Of a DNA stretch of 44,117 nucleotides, positions 1 through 7,825 are shown piece by piece. The notes beneath the pieces are model-generated. The model was not told where the DNA came from. It saw only the letters and a program-made list of their open reading frames with translations, and did no database searches. Every line of letters starts with the position of its first letter. Within the stretch, counting starts at the first letter, position 1. The position numbers and the translations under genes were made by a program. Source of the DNA: an uncultured Gammaproteobacteria bacterium (GTDB lineage Bacteria > Pseudomonadota > Gammaproteobacteria > Pseudomonadales > UBA5518); contig CAIXOY010000310.1 in NCBI GenBank assembly GCA_903921135.1, positions 1-44,117 on the forward strand, written 5' to 3'.

Positions 1-1275
1 CAACACGGCTGCGTGCGGCTCGAGGATCCCGAGTTGCCCGGGTGTGAGCGGGAGCACCGGATCCAGCAGCGCATTCAGTGCGAGCGCCGCAGCCAGTTCG
101 GGATGCCGGCACCCCGCGCGCAGTGCAGGGTCGGTTTCGTGGCGGTGAGTTGGGGGCGCCTGCGGTGAACTGAACTCGAGCGGGCCCTCGTCGGGAATCA
201 CATCCTGCGCGCCCTGCACGGGAGCAGCGGCCAGCGACACCGTGACGTCCTCGTCCTGATCGAAAGACAGCGGTTGCGGCTCCTGCGCCGGAAACTCCCC
301 ACCCCAGGAGGGATCGAGCGCGCGAATGCGGTCGGGAAGCGGCGGATGTGTGGCGAAGAGTCCGAGAAAACGGCTGCGCACCGCCTGCGCGAAAAACAGA
401 TGACTGGCCGTCTCTGCGCGCGGGTTGCTGATCAGCCCCTGCGCACTCAGGGCGCCGATCTTGCGCAGCGCGCCGGCAAGGCCCAGAGGATTGCGCGTGA
501 ACTGCACCGCCGAGGCATCCGCCAGATATTCGCGCTCACGCGAGACGCCCGCCTTGATGAGCCGACCGAAAAACACGCCCACCCAGCCGATCAGCAGCAG
601 CGCGAGCCCGAGCCCGAGAAACAGCAGGCCGCTGTTGTCGCGCGAGCGCGTCCGGCGCGAGGAGCGACCCATGCTCTCCAGCAGCACGCGCCCCGCAAGC
701 GCGATGAACAGGATGCCATGCAACACCGCAATCAGACGCAGGTTCAGGCGCATGTCGCCGTTCAGCACATGGCTGAATTCGTGCGCCACCACGCCCTGGA
801 GTTCATCACGCGCCAAGAGGCGCATCGAGCCCTCGGTGATGCCGATCACGGCATCCGCACTGGCATGGCCCGCGGCGAAGGCGTTGATGCCTTCTTCAGG
901 CAACACGTATACCGGAGGCACCGGCACGCCGGCGGCCAGCGCCATTTCCTCCACCACATTCAACAGACGGCGTTCCGCGGGTTCGGTGCTGGCGGGGTCG
1001 AGCAGGCGACCACCGAGCATCTCGGCAATGGCCTTGCCACCGCTAGCGAGTTGCAGGTGTTTGAACAGGCAGGCGAGCGCGATACCGCCGCAGACCACGG
1101 CGGTGACGATCAGGAAAAGTTCGGGATTGACCCGACCCTCCGGCGACAAGGCCCCGAAAGCCACCGCCACCGCGAGGTTGGTGAGCACCACGAGCGCGAT
1201 CACTGCCGCGCTGAACAGCAACAGCAGGCGCGTGGTGTTGCGCCGCGCGCGATCCTGCGCGCTGAAGAAATCCAT
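1..1275 (-). CDS. M48 family membrane zinc metallopeptidase (HtpX-like), 3' end cut by window edge
   Basis: The reading frame opens with ATG at 1275 and stays open to base 1, so at least 425 residues are present and the C-terminus lies outside the window. The zinc motif HEFSH is at residues 165-169. A later REREYLADAS stretch supplies the usual third Glu ligand. Hydrophobic segments near residues 17-40, 52-72, about 180-200 and about 215-235 indicate an integral membrane protease with a cytoplasmic-type catalytic domain, as in HtpX-like M48 enzymes. The last 100 or so visible residues are Pro/Ala-rich and look like a low-complexity tail. It follows lemA by 24 nt, a pairing common for M48 peptidases, so co-transcription is likely. 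The natural substrate cannot be read from the sequence. Confidence 0.9.
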   Translation of the reverse strand, partial: MDFFSAQDRARRNTTRLLLLFSAAVIALVVLTNLAVAVAFGALSPEGRVNPELFLIVTAVVCGGIALACLFKHLQLASGGKAIAEMLGGRLLDPASTEPAERRLLNVVEEMALAAGVPVPPVYVLPEEGINAFAAGHASADAVIGITEGSMRLLARDELQGVVAHEFSHVLNGDMRLNLRLIAVLHGILFIALAGRVLLESMGRSSRRTRSRDNSGLLFLGLGLALLLIGWVGVFFGRLIKAGVSREREYLADASAVQFTRNPLGLAGALRKIGALSAQGLISNPRAETASHLFFAQAVRSRFLGLFATHPPLPDRIRALDPSWGGEFPAQEPQPLSFDQDEDVTVSLAAAPVQGAQDVIPDEGPLEFSSPQAPPTHRHETDPALRAGCRHPELAAALALNALLDPVLPLTPGQLGILEPHAAVL

Positions 1276-1299
1276 GGCAGCGCTAACCGCCGCCAGGGC

Positions 1300-1893
1300 T
1301 CAGAAGGACACCTTGGGTGCAGCTTCGAGTTGCTCGCGTGGCTCCGCGAACTCGAGCGGCGCGGCATCCGAGGCATGGCCGAAGCGTGCGGCCAGCACGT
1401 TGTTCGGGAAACTCTGGCGATACGTGTTGTAAGCCAGCACCGCATCGTTGAAGGCCTGCCGCGAGAAGGCCACGCGGTTCTCGGTGGAAGCGAGTTCCTC
1501 CGAGAGCTGCATCATGTTCTGGCTGGCCTTCAATTCGGGGTAAGCCTCGACCGCGACGTTCAGCCGCGCAAGCGCGCTGCCCATGGCGCCTTCCGCTGCA
1601 CCCAACGCCTTCAACGCGTCGGCGTCACCGGGATTGGCCGCTGCGCGTTGCAGCCCGGCAACGGCACCGGCACGTGCTGCCGTGACCGCATCGAGCGTGC
1701 CGCGCTCGTGCGCCATGTATGCCTTGGCGGTTTCGACGAGGTTGGGGATGAGATCGTTGCGCCGCTTCAGCTGCACATCGATCTGCGCGAAGCCGTTGCG
1801 GTAGCGGTTCGCGAGGCTCACGAGCGTGTTGTAGATGCTGACCGCCCACAGGGCGAGCGCCACCACGATGCCAAGGAAAATCCAAGTACCCAT
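1300..1893 (-). CDS. lemA: LemA family protein
   Basis: This 197-residue protein has one N-terminal membrane segment (about residues 3-22), then the LemA-type helical domain with the signatures NRYRNGFAQIDVQLKRR and DLIPNLVET near residues 28-56. The family forms a short N-terminal anchor followed by a long antiparallel helical bundle; its biochemical role is poorly defined. The ATG at 1893 is preceded by GGAGG at suitable spacing. The gene lies directly upstream of the M48 peptidase, and this pairing recurs in many bacteria, suggesting a functional link to membrane protein quality control (inference). A candidate sigma70 promoter lies about 45 bp upstream. Confidence 0.93.
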   Translation of the reverse strand: MGTWIFLGIVVALALWAVSIYNTLVSLANRYRNGFAQIDVQLKRRNDLIPNLVETAKAYMAHERGTLDAVTAARAGAVAGLQRAAANPGDADALKALGAAEGAMGSALARLNVAVEAYPELKASQNMMQLSEELASTENRVAFSRQAFNDAVLAYNTYRQSFPNNVLAARFGHASDAAPLEFAEPREQLEAAPKVSF

Positions 1894-1932
1894 GCAAACC
1901 TCCGTGAAGGGCGTTCAGAACGTGACGCCCGG

Positions 1933-1961
1933 ACTATAGGCCTGCGTCCCGCCCTTGGAAA
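1933..1961 (-). promoter_or_regulatory. candidate sigma70 promoter for lemA-M48
   Basis: On the minus strand, TTTCCA (1956-1961, 4/6 match to the -35 consensus) is separated by 17 bp from TATAGT (1933-1938, 5/6 match to the -10). The short leader then contains an inverted repeat GGGCGT...ACGCCC (1909-1930) before the lemA ribosome binding site. Called by eye only. Confidence 0.5.
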
Positions 1962-1974
1962 CAGCGCCAGTGCC

Positions 1975-3018
1975 TCAGAGCACCAGTGCCGCGGCCCGAT
2001 CGAGATATCTTTCCACCAGTGCCGCGGCCTTTTCAGGTACCGCGCCGCGCATGCCGCCACCCGCGCCCTTCAACAGCCGCGCGTAGACGCCCTCGACGAT
2101 GCAGGCCTGTTTCCACCAACCGAAGGCCAGATGGAAATCGCGCTGCGAGAGGTCGAAGCCCGTGATGCCCGCATAACAGGCCTCGACCTCAGAGCGGCGC
2201 GGAAACTGCGGCAGGCGCGTGGGCGGATCGGGCAGCACACAGAGATCGTCGCCGGGCTCGGCCCAGTAGAGCAGTGACCAGAAGAAATCCGCCACCGGGT
2301 CACCGAGGGTGCAGAGCTCCCAGTCGAGCACGGCAAGCAGGCGGTGATCCGCACCCAGCACCGTGTTGTCGAAACGGTAATCACCGTGCGCAAGCCCGGG
2401 CCGCAGGGTTTCAGCAGGGACCTGACGCGCCAGCGTGTCGTGGATGCGCGAGAGCAGCGGAAGTTCTCGCACCGGTGCAGCCTGCACCTGCTTCATCCAG
2501 CGGGCCAGCTGGCGTTCGACGTAGCCGCCCGGGCGAGCGAAACCCTCGAGTCCGATCGCGGCGGGATCGAGCGTGTGGAAGGCCGCCTGCGTGGCGACCA
2601 GCGATTCCATGGCGGTGCGCGCAGCGCCGGCATCCAGCGCCGAGGCCGCCGCCGCGTCGCGCAGGATCAGGCCGTCGACGAAATCCATGACGTAGAAACG
2701 CGCACCGGTGACGCTCTCGTCCTCGCAACACGCCAACACGCGCGGCACCGGCACACCCGTGGGATGCTCGCCCAGCGCACGCAACACACGCCATTCGCGC
2801 TGCATGTCGTGAGCGGTGGCAAGGCCGCTCTTCGCGGGCGGGCGGCGCAGCACACGCAGCACACCGTGCGCGTCTTCCATGCGATAGGTGAGGTTCGAGC
2901 CACCAGCGGCGATCAGCCGGAACGAAAAAGGCGGTGCGGCATCAGGCAGGTGCGCGGCGAGCCACTCGTCGAGGCGCGGGCGCTCGAGGCCGCGCAGCGT
3001 CTCGGGCTCTGCTGCCAT
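1975..3018 (-). CDS. APH-like phosphotransferase family protein (ACAD10/11-type kinase domain)
   Basis: This 347-residue protein has the aminoglycoside phosphotransferase/choline kinase fold. The catalytic loop HGDYRFDN is at 211-218 and the metal-binding LDWE at 231-234, followed by TLGDPVADFFW. The ATG at 3018 lies 3 nt after the stop of the acyl-CoA dehydrogenase, so the two are co-transcribed and probably translationally coupled. In animals the same two domains are fused in ACAD10/ACAD11, where the kinase phosphorylates a 4-hydroxyacyl-CoA so that the dehydrogenase domain can process it. The adjacent bacterial pair suggests a similar role in catabolism of hydroxylated fatty acids (inference). 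Antibiotic resistance is unlikely. Confidence 0.88.
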   Translation of the reverse strand: MAAEPETLRGLERPRLDEWLAAHLPDAAPPFSFRLIAAGGSNLTYRMEDAHGVLRVLRRPPAKSGLATAHDMQREWRVLRALGEHPTGVPVPRVLACCEDESVTGARFYVMDFVDGLILRDAAAASALDAGAARTAMESLVATQAAFHTLDPAAIGLEGFARPGGYVERQLARWMKQVQAAPVRELPLLSRIHDTLARQVPAETLRPGLAHGDYRFDNTVLGADHRLLAVLDWELCTLGDPVADFFWSLLYWAEPGDDLCVLPDPPTRLPQFPRRSEVEACYAGITGFDLSQRDFHLAFGWWKQACIVEGVYARLLKGAGGGMRGAVPEKAAALVERYLDRAAALVL

Positions 3019-3021
3019 GAA

Positions 3022-4341
3022 TCAGGCCCGTCCTTCGCGAATCCGCGCCACACGCTCTCCGAAGAGTTCGCGTGCACGGCGGCGCAGCGAGGGCATGTGT
3101 TCGGTGGGCACATCCACAGGCTTGCGACCCGCGAGCAACTCGCGCGCGACCGTCTGCTTGTGGACCTCGTCGGCGCCGTCGGCGATGCGCAGCGCGCGGG
3201 CCATGCGGTACATCTCCTCGAGCGGGAGGTCGGTGGTGTAGCCCAACGCGCCATGCACCTGCATCGCGCGATCAATGATGCCGAGCAGGGTGCGCGGCAC
3301 CACGAATTTCACCAGCGCGATATCGCGGCGTGCGGCATGACCGTGCGCACCTTCGCGGTCCATGGTCCAGGCCGCGCGCAGCACCAGCAGGCGGCTCATC
3401 TCGAGCTCCGCGCAGGACTCCGCGATCATCTCCTGCACCAGTTGCTGCTGCCCCAGCAATTTGCCGCGCGTCGTGCGTGAGGCTGCGCGCTCCAGCAGCA
3501 TCTCGAAGGCACGGTTCGCCTGCCCGATGCAGCGCATGGCGTGGTGTATGCGGCCGCCGCCGAGGCGCTTCTGCGCCAGCACAAATCCATCCCCCGGCGA
3601 GCCGATCATGTGATCGAGCGGGACACGGCAGTTCTCGAAGATCACCTCGGTGTGGCCGCCGATGCGATCCATCAGCGCGCCTTCATCCGCGGCGTAGGGG
3701 TGATGCATGGTGCCCACGTCCCGCACGAGGCGCACGCCCGGGTGGCGGCAGGGCACCACCAGCATGGCGGCGCGGCGGTGCGGCGGCGCGTCCGGCTCTG
3801 TCACCGCCATCAGGATCATGAAATCGCTGACGCTGGCGTTGGAGGCGAACCACTTGTGGCCGTCGATCACCCAGTGATCGCCGTCGCGCACGCAGCGGGT
3901 GGTGATGCCGGTGGGATCCGAGCCGCTGTTGTGCGGCTCGGTGAGCGCGAAAGTGCTGCGCACACGGCCCGCGAGCAGCGGCTCCAGCCAGCGCTCGCGC
4001 TGCGCGGGCGTGGCGCCCACGGCAAGCAGCTCGGCGTTGCCCGAATCCGGCGCCTGGCAGCCGAAGATTTCCGGCGCGAGCACGCTGCGCCCCAGCACTT
4101 CGTGAATCAGGGCCAGCGCGAGCTGCCCCTTGCCGCCACCACCGTGCTCCGGCGGCAGATGCGGCGCCCAGAACCCGCGCGCCTTCACCTCGTCCTTGTG
4201 CGGTTGCCAGAGCGCGTCCAGCTGTTTCTGGTTCAGTCCCTCGCCCGCCACTTCCAGCGGCAGGATCACCTCGTCAACGTACCGGCGAATCCAGTCGAGC
4301 TCTTCCTGCAATGCGGGGTCGGTGCCGAAATCCCAGCTCAT
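3022..4341 (-). CDS. acyl-CoA dehydrogenase family protein (ACAD11-like)
   Basis: This 439-residue FAD enzyme of the acyl-CoA dehydrogenase superfamily has FALTEPHNSGSDPTG near residue 135 and the C-terminal signature HGALGYTTDLPLEEMYR followed by RIADGADEVHK. It catalyses alpha,beta-dehydrogenation of an acyl-CoA or a related reaction. Chain-length preference cannot be deduced. The ATG at 4341 has a strong GGAGGG ribosome binding site. It lies 27 nt downstream of ilvD and 3 nt upstream of the APH-like kinase, and this partner points to the ACAD10/11-type pathway for 4-hydroxy acids. Length and motifs look intact. Confidence 0.92.
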   Translation of the reverse strand: MSWDFGTDPALQEELDWIRRYVDEVILPLEVAGEGLNQKQLDALWQPHKDEVKARGFWAPHLPPEHGGGGKGQLALALIHEVLGRSVLAPEIFGCQAPDSGNAELLAVGATPAQRERWLEPLLAGRVRSTFALTEPHNSGSDPTGITTRCVRDGDHWVIDGHKWFASNASVSDFMILMAVTEPDAPPHRRAAMLVVPCRHPGVRLVRDVGTMHHPYAADEGALMDRIGGHTEVIFENCRVPLDHMIGSPGDGFVLAQKRLGGGRIHHAMRCIGQANRAFEMLLERAASRTTRGKLLGQQQLVQEMIAESCAELEMSRLLVLRAAWTMDREGAHGHAARRDIALVKFVVPRTLLGIIDRAMQVHGALGYTTDLPLEEMYRMARALRIADGADEVHKQTVARELLAGRKPVDVPTEHMPSLRRRARELFGERVARIREGRA

Positions 4342-4368
4342 GCTGCGCCCTCCGGGCCGCTCAGGGTG

Positions 4369-6045
4369 TCAGTCGCCGTCGAGCACCGCGCCGCGGCTGG
4401 CGCTGGAAGCGTTCCGCGCGAACTTCGCCAGCACACCACGCGTGTAACGCGGCGCCGGGGCGCTCCACGCTGCGCGGCGCCGTGCGATCACGTCTTCGGG
4501 CACGTCGAGATGCAGCAGCAACTGGTGGGCGTCGATGACAACGCGATCACCCTCTTCCACCAGCGCGATCAGGCCGCCGGCGTAGGCCTCGGGTGCGACG
4601 TGGCCCACCACCATGCCCCAGGTGCCACCCGAGAAACGCCCGTCCGTGACCAGGCCCACGCTCTCGCCCAGGCCCTGCCCGATCAGCGCACCTGTGGGTG
4701 CGAGCATCTCGGGCATGCCGGGCGCGCCCTTCGGCCCCAGATAACGCAGCACCATCACATCACCTGCCTTGATGTTGCCCGCCATGATCGCGGCCAGCGC
4801 GCTCTGCTCGTCGTCGAACACGCGCGCAGGGCCGCTCATCACGGGGTTTTTCAGGCCCGTGATCTTGGCGACGCAGCCCTCGGGCGAGAGGTTGCCCTTG
4901 AGGATCGCCAGATGGCCCTCACTGTAGATGGGGTTGGACACGGTGCGGATCACGCCCTGGTCCGAGCGAAGCGGCGCTATCTCCGCAAGGTTCTCGGCGA
5001 CCGTTTTGCCGGTGATCGTCATGCAGTCACCGTGCAGCAGGCCCGCTCCCAGCAGTTCTTTCATCACTGCCGGAACGCCACCCGCGCGGTGGAGGTCGAC
5101 GGCGAGGTAGCGGCCGCTCGGCTTGAGATCGCAGAGCACGGGCACCTTGCGACGCACGCGCTCGAAATCGTCGATGCTCCACTCCACCTCTGCCGCGTGC
5201 GCGATGGCGAGGAAGTGCAGCACGGCATTGGTGGATCCACCGGTCGCCATGATCACGGCCACGGCGTTCTCGATACTCTCGCGCGTGACGATGTCGCGGG
5301 GCTTGAGATCACGCGCCACGGCCTCGACCAGTACCTTCGCAGCGCGCGCGGTGCTCGCGACTTTCTCGTCGTGCACGTTGGCCTCGGTGCTGGAGTACGG
5401 CAGGCTCATGCCGAGCGCCTCGAAGGCCGAGCTCATGGTGTTGGCGGTGTACATCCCGCCGCAGGAACCGCTGCCCGGAATCGCGCGGCGCTCGATCTCG
5501 CAGAAATCTTCCTCGCTCATCTTGCCGGCGCTGAACTGGCCCACGGCCTCGAAGACGCTGACGATGTTGAGGTCCTCGCCCTTGTAGCGACCGGGCAGGA
5601 TGGTGCCGCCGTACACGTAGATCGAGGGCACGTTGGCGCGGAGCATGCCCATCATGCCGCCCGGCATGTTCTTGTCGCAGCCACCGATCACGAGCACGCC
5701 GTCCATCCACTGCCCGCCCACACAGGTCTCGACGCAGTCGGCGATCACCTCGCGCGAGACAAGGCTGTACTTCATGCCCTCGGTGCCCATCGCCATGCCG
5801 TCACTGATGGTGGGCGTGCCAAACACCTGCGGGTTGGCGCCGGCTTCCTTGAGTGCATCGACGGCGGCGTCGGCCAGGCGTTGCAGGCCGGAGTTGCAGG
5901 GCGTGATGGTGGAGTGGGCATTCGCCACGCCGATCATCGGCTTGCCGAAATCGCCTTCGGTGTAGCCCATGGCGTAGTACATGGAACGGTTGGGCGCGCG
6001 TGCGACGCCCTCGGTGATGTTCTTCGAGCGGCGGTTGGAGGACAT
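4369..6045 (-). CDS. ilvD: dihydroxy-acid dehydratase
   Basis: IlvD converts 2,3-dihydroxy-3-methylvalerate and -isovalerate to the 2-oxo acids in isoleucine and valine synthesis, in the cytoplasm. The 558-residue protein carries the three cluster-binding cysteines of the IlvD/Edd family: C50 (ITPCNSG), C123 (GGCDKNMPG) and C195 (GSGSCGGMY). At about 560 residues it belongs to the shorter IlvD form rather than the roughly 615-residue E. coli type. The frame is open further upstream to 6468, but that stretch is antisense-like Arg-rich sequence overlapping mutT. The ATG at 6045 has AGGAGA at good spacing and gives the family N-terminus (RRSKNITEGVARAPNR). It is followed closely by the acyl-CoA dehydrogenase. 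Confidence 0.96.
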   Translation of the reverse strand: MSSNRRSKNITEGVARAPNRSMYYAMGYTEGDFGKPMIGVANAHSTITPCNSGLQRLADAAVDALKEAGANPQVFGTPTISDGMAMGTEGMKYSLVSREVIADCVETCVGGQWMDGVLVIGGCDKNMPGGMMGMLRANVPSIYVYGGTILPGRYKGEDLNIVSVFEAVGQFSAGKMSEEDFCEIERRAIPGSGSCGGMYTANTMSSAFEALGMSLPYSSTEANVHDEKVASTARAAKVLVEAVARDLKPRDIVTRESIENAVAVIMATGGSTNAVLHFLAIAHAAEVEWSIDDFERVRRKVPVLCDLKPSGRYLAVDLHRAGGVPAVMKELLGAGLLHGDCMTITGKTVAENLAEIAPLRSDQGVIRTVSNPIYSEGHLAILKGNLSPEGCVAKITGLKNPVMSGPARVFDDEQSALAAIMAGNIKAGDVMVLRYLGPKGAPGMPEMLAPTGALIGQGLGESVGLVTDGRFSGGTWGMVVGHVAPEAYAGGLIALVEEGDRVVIDAHQLLLHLDVPEDVIARRRAAWSAPAPRYTRGVLAKFARNASSASRGAVLDGD

Positions 6046-6170
6046 GGACTGCGGTCTCCTGGGGGATACGACGGTGGTCAGGGGCGCAAGCGGCACTGCC
6101 GCGCGGCGCGGAGTGCGAAGGTTAAGGCCACGGGGCGCGGGTTGCCACGGCTGCGGCCATGCCCGCGAAC

Positions 6171-6542
6171 CTAAACCACTTTCAGCAGGGCATGGATGAT
6201 CGGCAGATTCGCCGCCGGAAAACACCCAGGGTTCATCGCCTCCGGCCGGAGCCAACCGATCGGTTGGCCGTCCTGATGCGCGGGTTCGCCCGTGTATCCG
6301 CTGACCGTCCAGACCTCGAGCCGCACACGGCGATCCGGGTAGCTGTGCTCGATGTCGATGAGAGGCGCGGCGTCCGTCACGACGATCGCGAGTTCTTCCT
6401 CGAGCTCGCGACGCAAAGCCTCCTGCACGGTCTCGCCCGCATGGATCTTGCCGCCGGGAAACTCCCAAAGCCCACCCTGGTGCAGGTGCGCGTGCCGGCG
6501 GCTCACCAGCACCTCGCCGCCCGCGTTCAGGATCACGCCCAC
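6171..6542 (-). CDS. mutT: MutT/Nudix hydrolase (8-oxo-dGTP diphosphatase)
   Basis: A Nudix box is clear: GGKIHAGET followed by ALRRELEEEL (about residues 30-50 of this frame). It hydrolyses 8-oxo-dGTP and related oxidised nucleotides and so prevents A:T to C:G transversions. The secA-argJ-mutT order is the usual Pseudomonas-type context. The first ATG/GTG-type codon is GTG at 6542, but this cuts into the first beta strand (RVAVGVIL). The frame continues upstream to a CTG at 6581 that overlaps the argJ stop as CTGA and has GGAG 8 nt before it. The natural protein may therefore be 136 residues rather than 123. Confidence 0.88.
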   Translation of the reverse strand: MGVILNAGGEVLVSRRHAHLHQGGLWEFPGGKIHAGETVQEALRRELEEELAIVVTDAAPLIDIEHSYPDRRVRLEVWTVSGYTGEPAHQDGQPIGWLRPEAMNPGCFPAANLPIIHALLKVV

Positions 6543-6577
6543 GGCGACACGCAGCGTGGCGGGCAGAGCCTGCGTGC

Positions 6578-7804
6578 TCAGCTGCGGTACTCCGCGTTGA
6601 TGCGCACGTAGTCGTGCGAGAGGTCGGATGTCCAGACGGTGGCGGCTACATCGCCCCGGCCAAGCGCGACGGAAATCGTGATGTCCTCGGCGGACATCAC
6701 ACGCTGGCCCGCTTCCTCGGTGTAGGCGGGATCGCGCGCGCCGCGGCTGGCGATGCGCACACCGCTGATGGACACCTCCACGCGCGAGACGTCGAGATCA
6801 GCCACGCCCGCGCGGCCCACCGCCGCAAGTATGCGTCCCCAGTTGGGATCGCTCGCGAACAGGGCAGTCTTCACCAACGGCGATTCCGCCACGGCGTAAG
6901 CCACTCGCCGGCATTCCTCGCGGCTGAGGCCGCCGCTCACCTCGACCGCCACGAACTTGGTGGCGCCCTCGGCATCGCGGATCACGGCCTGCGCCAGTTC
7001 GATGAAGAGCGCACCGAGCGCCTCCTCGAACACGGCGAGCCGCGGGTCTGCCGGATCGAGCAGTTCGACATGCGCCGCCATGCCGGTAGCAGCCAGGATG
7101 CAGGCATCGTTGGTGGAGGTATCACCGTCCACCGTGATGGCGTTGAAACTGGCATCCACTGCGCGCGCGAGGGCGGCCTCGAGCAAGGGCTGCGCGATCC
7201 GCGCATCGGTGGCAACGAAGCAGAGCATGGTCGCCATGTCGGGCTTGATCATGCCCGCGCCCTTGGCGATACCGGAGAGCGTGACCGGCACGCCGTCGAG
7301 CACGATGCGCCGGCTCGCGCCCTTGGGGCGGGTGTCGGTGGTCATGATGCCTTCGGCTGCGATGTCCCAGCCGTTCTCATCGAGCGCGGCGAGCGCATCG
7401 GGCAGGCCTGCAACCAGCCTCTCCACGGGGAGTTGTTCGCCGATCACGCCGGTGGAAAACGGCAGCACGGCCTGCGCGGGAACGCCTGCGAGTTGCGCCA
7501 GCGCAGCACAGGACTCCTGCGCCGCGCGCATGCCCTGCTCACCGGTACCGGCGTTGGCATTGCCCGTGTTCACGAGCAGAAGGCGTGGTTCGCCGGCAAC
7601 CGCGGCGAGGTGTTCCTTCGCCACCGTGACCGGGGCGGCACAAAAGGCGTTGCGCGTGAAGCTGCCCGCCGCACGCGTGCCGGGCGCGAGTTCGAGTACC
7701 ACGAGGTCGCGTCGCCCGGGCTTGCGGATGCTGGCACGCGCCGTGCCCAGACGCACACCCGCGACGGGCTCCAGCGGAAAATGCGAGGGGGCCCCAACGG
7801 CCAT
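6578..7804 (-). CDS. argJ: bifunctional glutamate N-acetyltransferase / ornithine acetyltransferase
   Basis: ArgJ moves an acetyl group from N-acetylornithine to glutamate in the cyclic arginine pathway, and bifunctional forms can also use acetyl-CoA. The 408-residue precursor contains the self-cleavage motif KPDMATML. Cleavage falls between A191 and T192, and T192 becomes the nucleophile of the beta chain. The C-terminus HDYVRINAEYRS is family-typical, and the length is normal. The ATG at 7804 has a GGAGGA ribosome binding site and lies 21 nt after secA, so both are probably on one transcript. The stop overlaps the likely CTG start of mutT. Confidence 0.96.
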   Translation of the reverse strand: MAVGAPSHFPLEPVAGVRLGTARASIRKPGRRDLVVLELAPGTRAAGSFTRNAFCAAPVTVAKEHLAAVAGEPRLLLVNTGNANAGTGEQGMRAAQESCAALAQLAGVPAQAVLPFSTGVIGEQLPVERLVAGLPDALAALDENGWDIAAEGIMTTDTRPKGASRRIVLDGVPVTLSGIAKGAGMIKPDMATMLCFVATDARIAQPLLEAALARAVDASFNAITVDGDTSTNDACILAATGMAAHVELLDPADPRLAVFEEALGALFIELAQAVIRDAEGATKFVAVEVSGGLSREECRRVAYAVAESPLVKTALFASDPNWGRILAAVGRAGVADLDVSRVEVSISGVRIASRGARDPAYTEEAGQRVMSAEDITISVALGRGDVAATVWTSDLSHDYVRINAEYRS

Positions 7805-7825
7805 GATGCGTCCTCCGGGGAAAGC

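Noticed and set aside
1975..3018. Aminoglycoside resistance gene
   Set aside because: The APH fold is shared by many small-molecule kinases. The 3-nt spacing from an acyl-CoA dehydrogenase fits the ACAD10/11-type metabolic kinase instead.
6090..6102. Short palindrome GCGGCAC/TGCCGC upstream of ilvD as an attenuator
   Set aside because: A single-base loop leaves a stem of only about 4 stable pairs, and no leader peptide rich in Ile, Val or Leu codons was found in the 125-nt gap.
6046..6468. Extended IlvD start at 6468
   Set aside because: The added 141 residues overlap mutT in another frame, are Arg/Gly-rich and lack homology to IlvD. The ATG at 6045 has a strong ribosome binding site and the family N-terminus.
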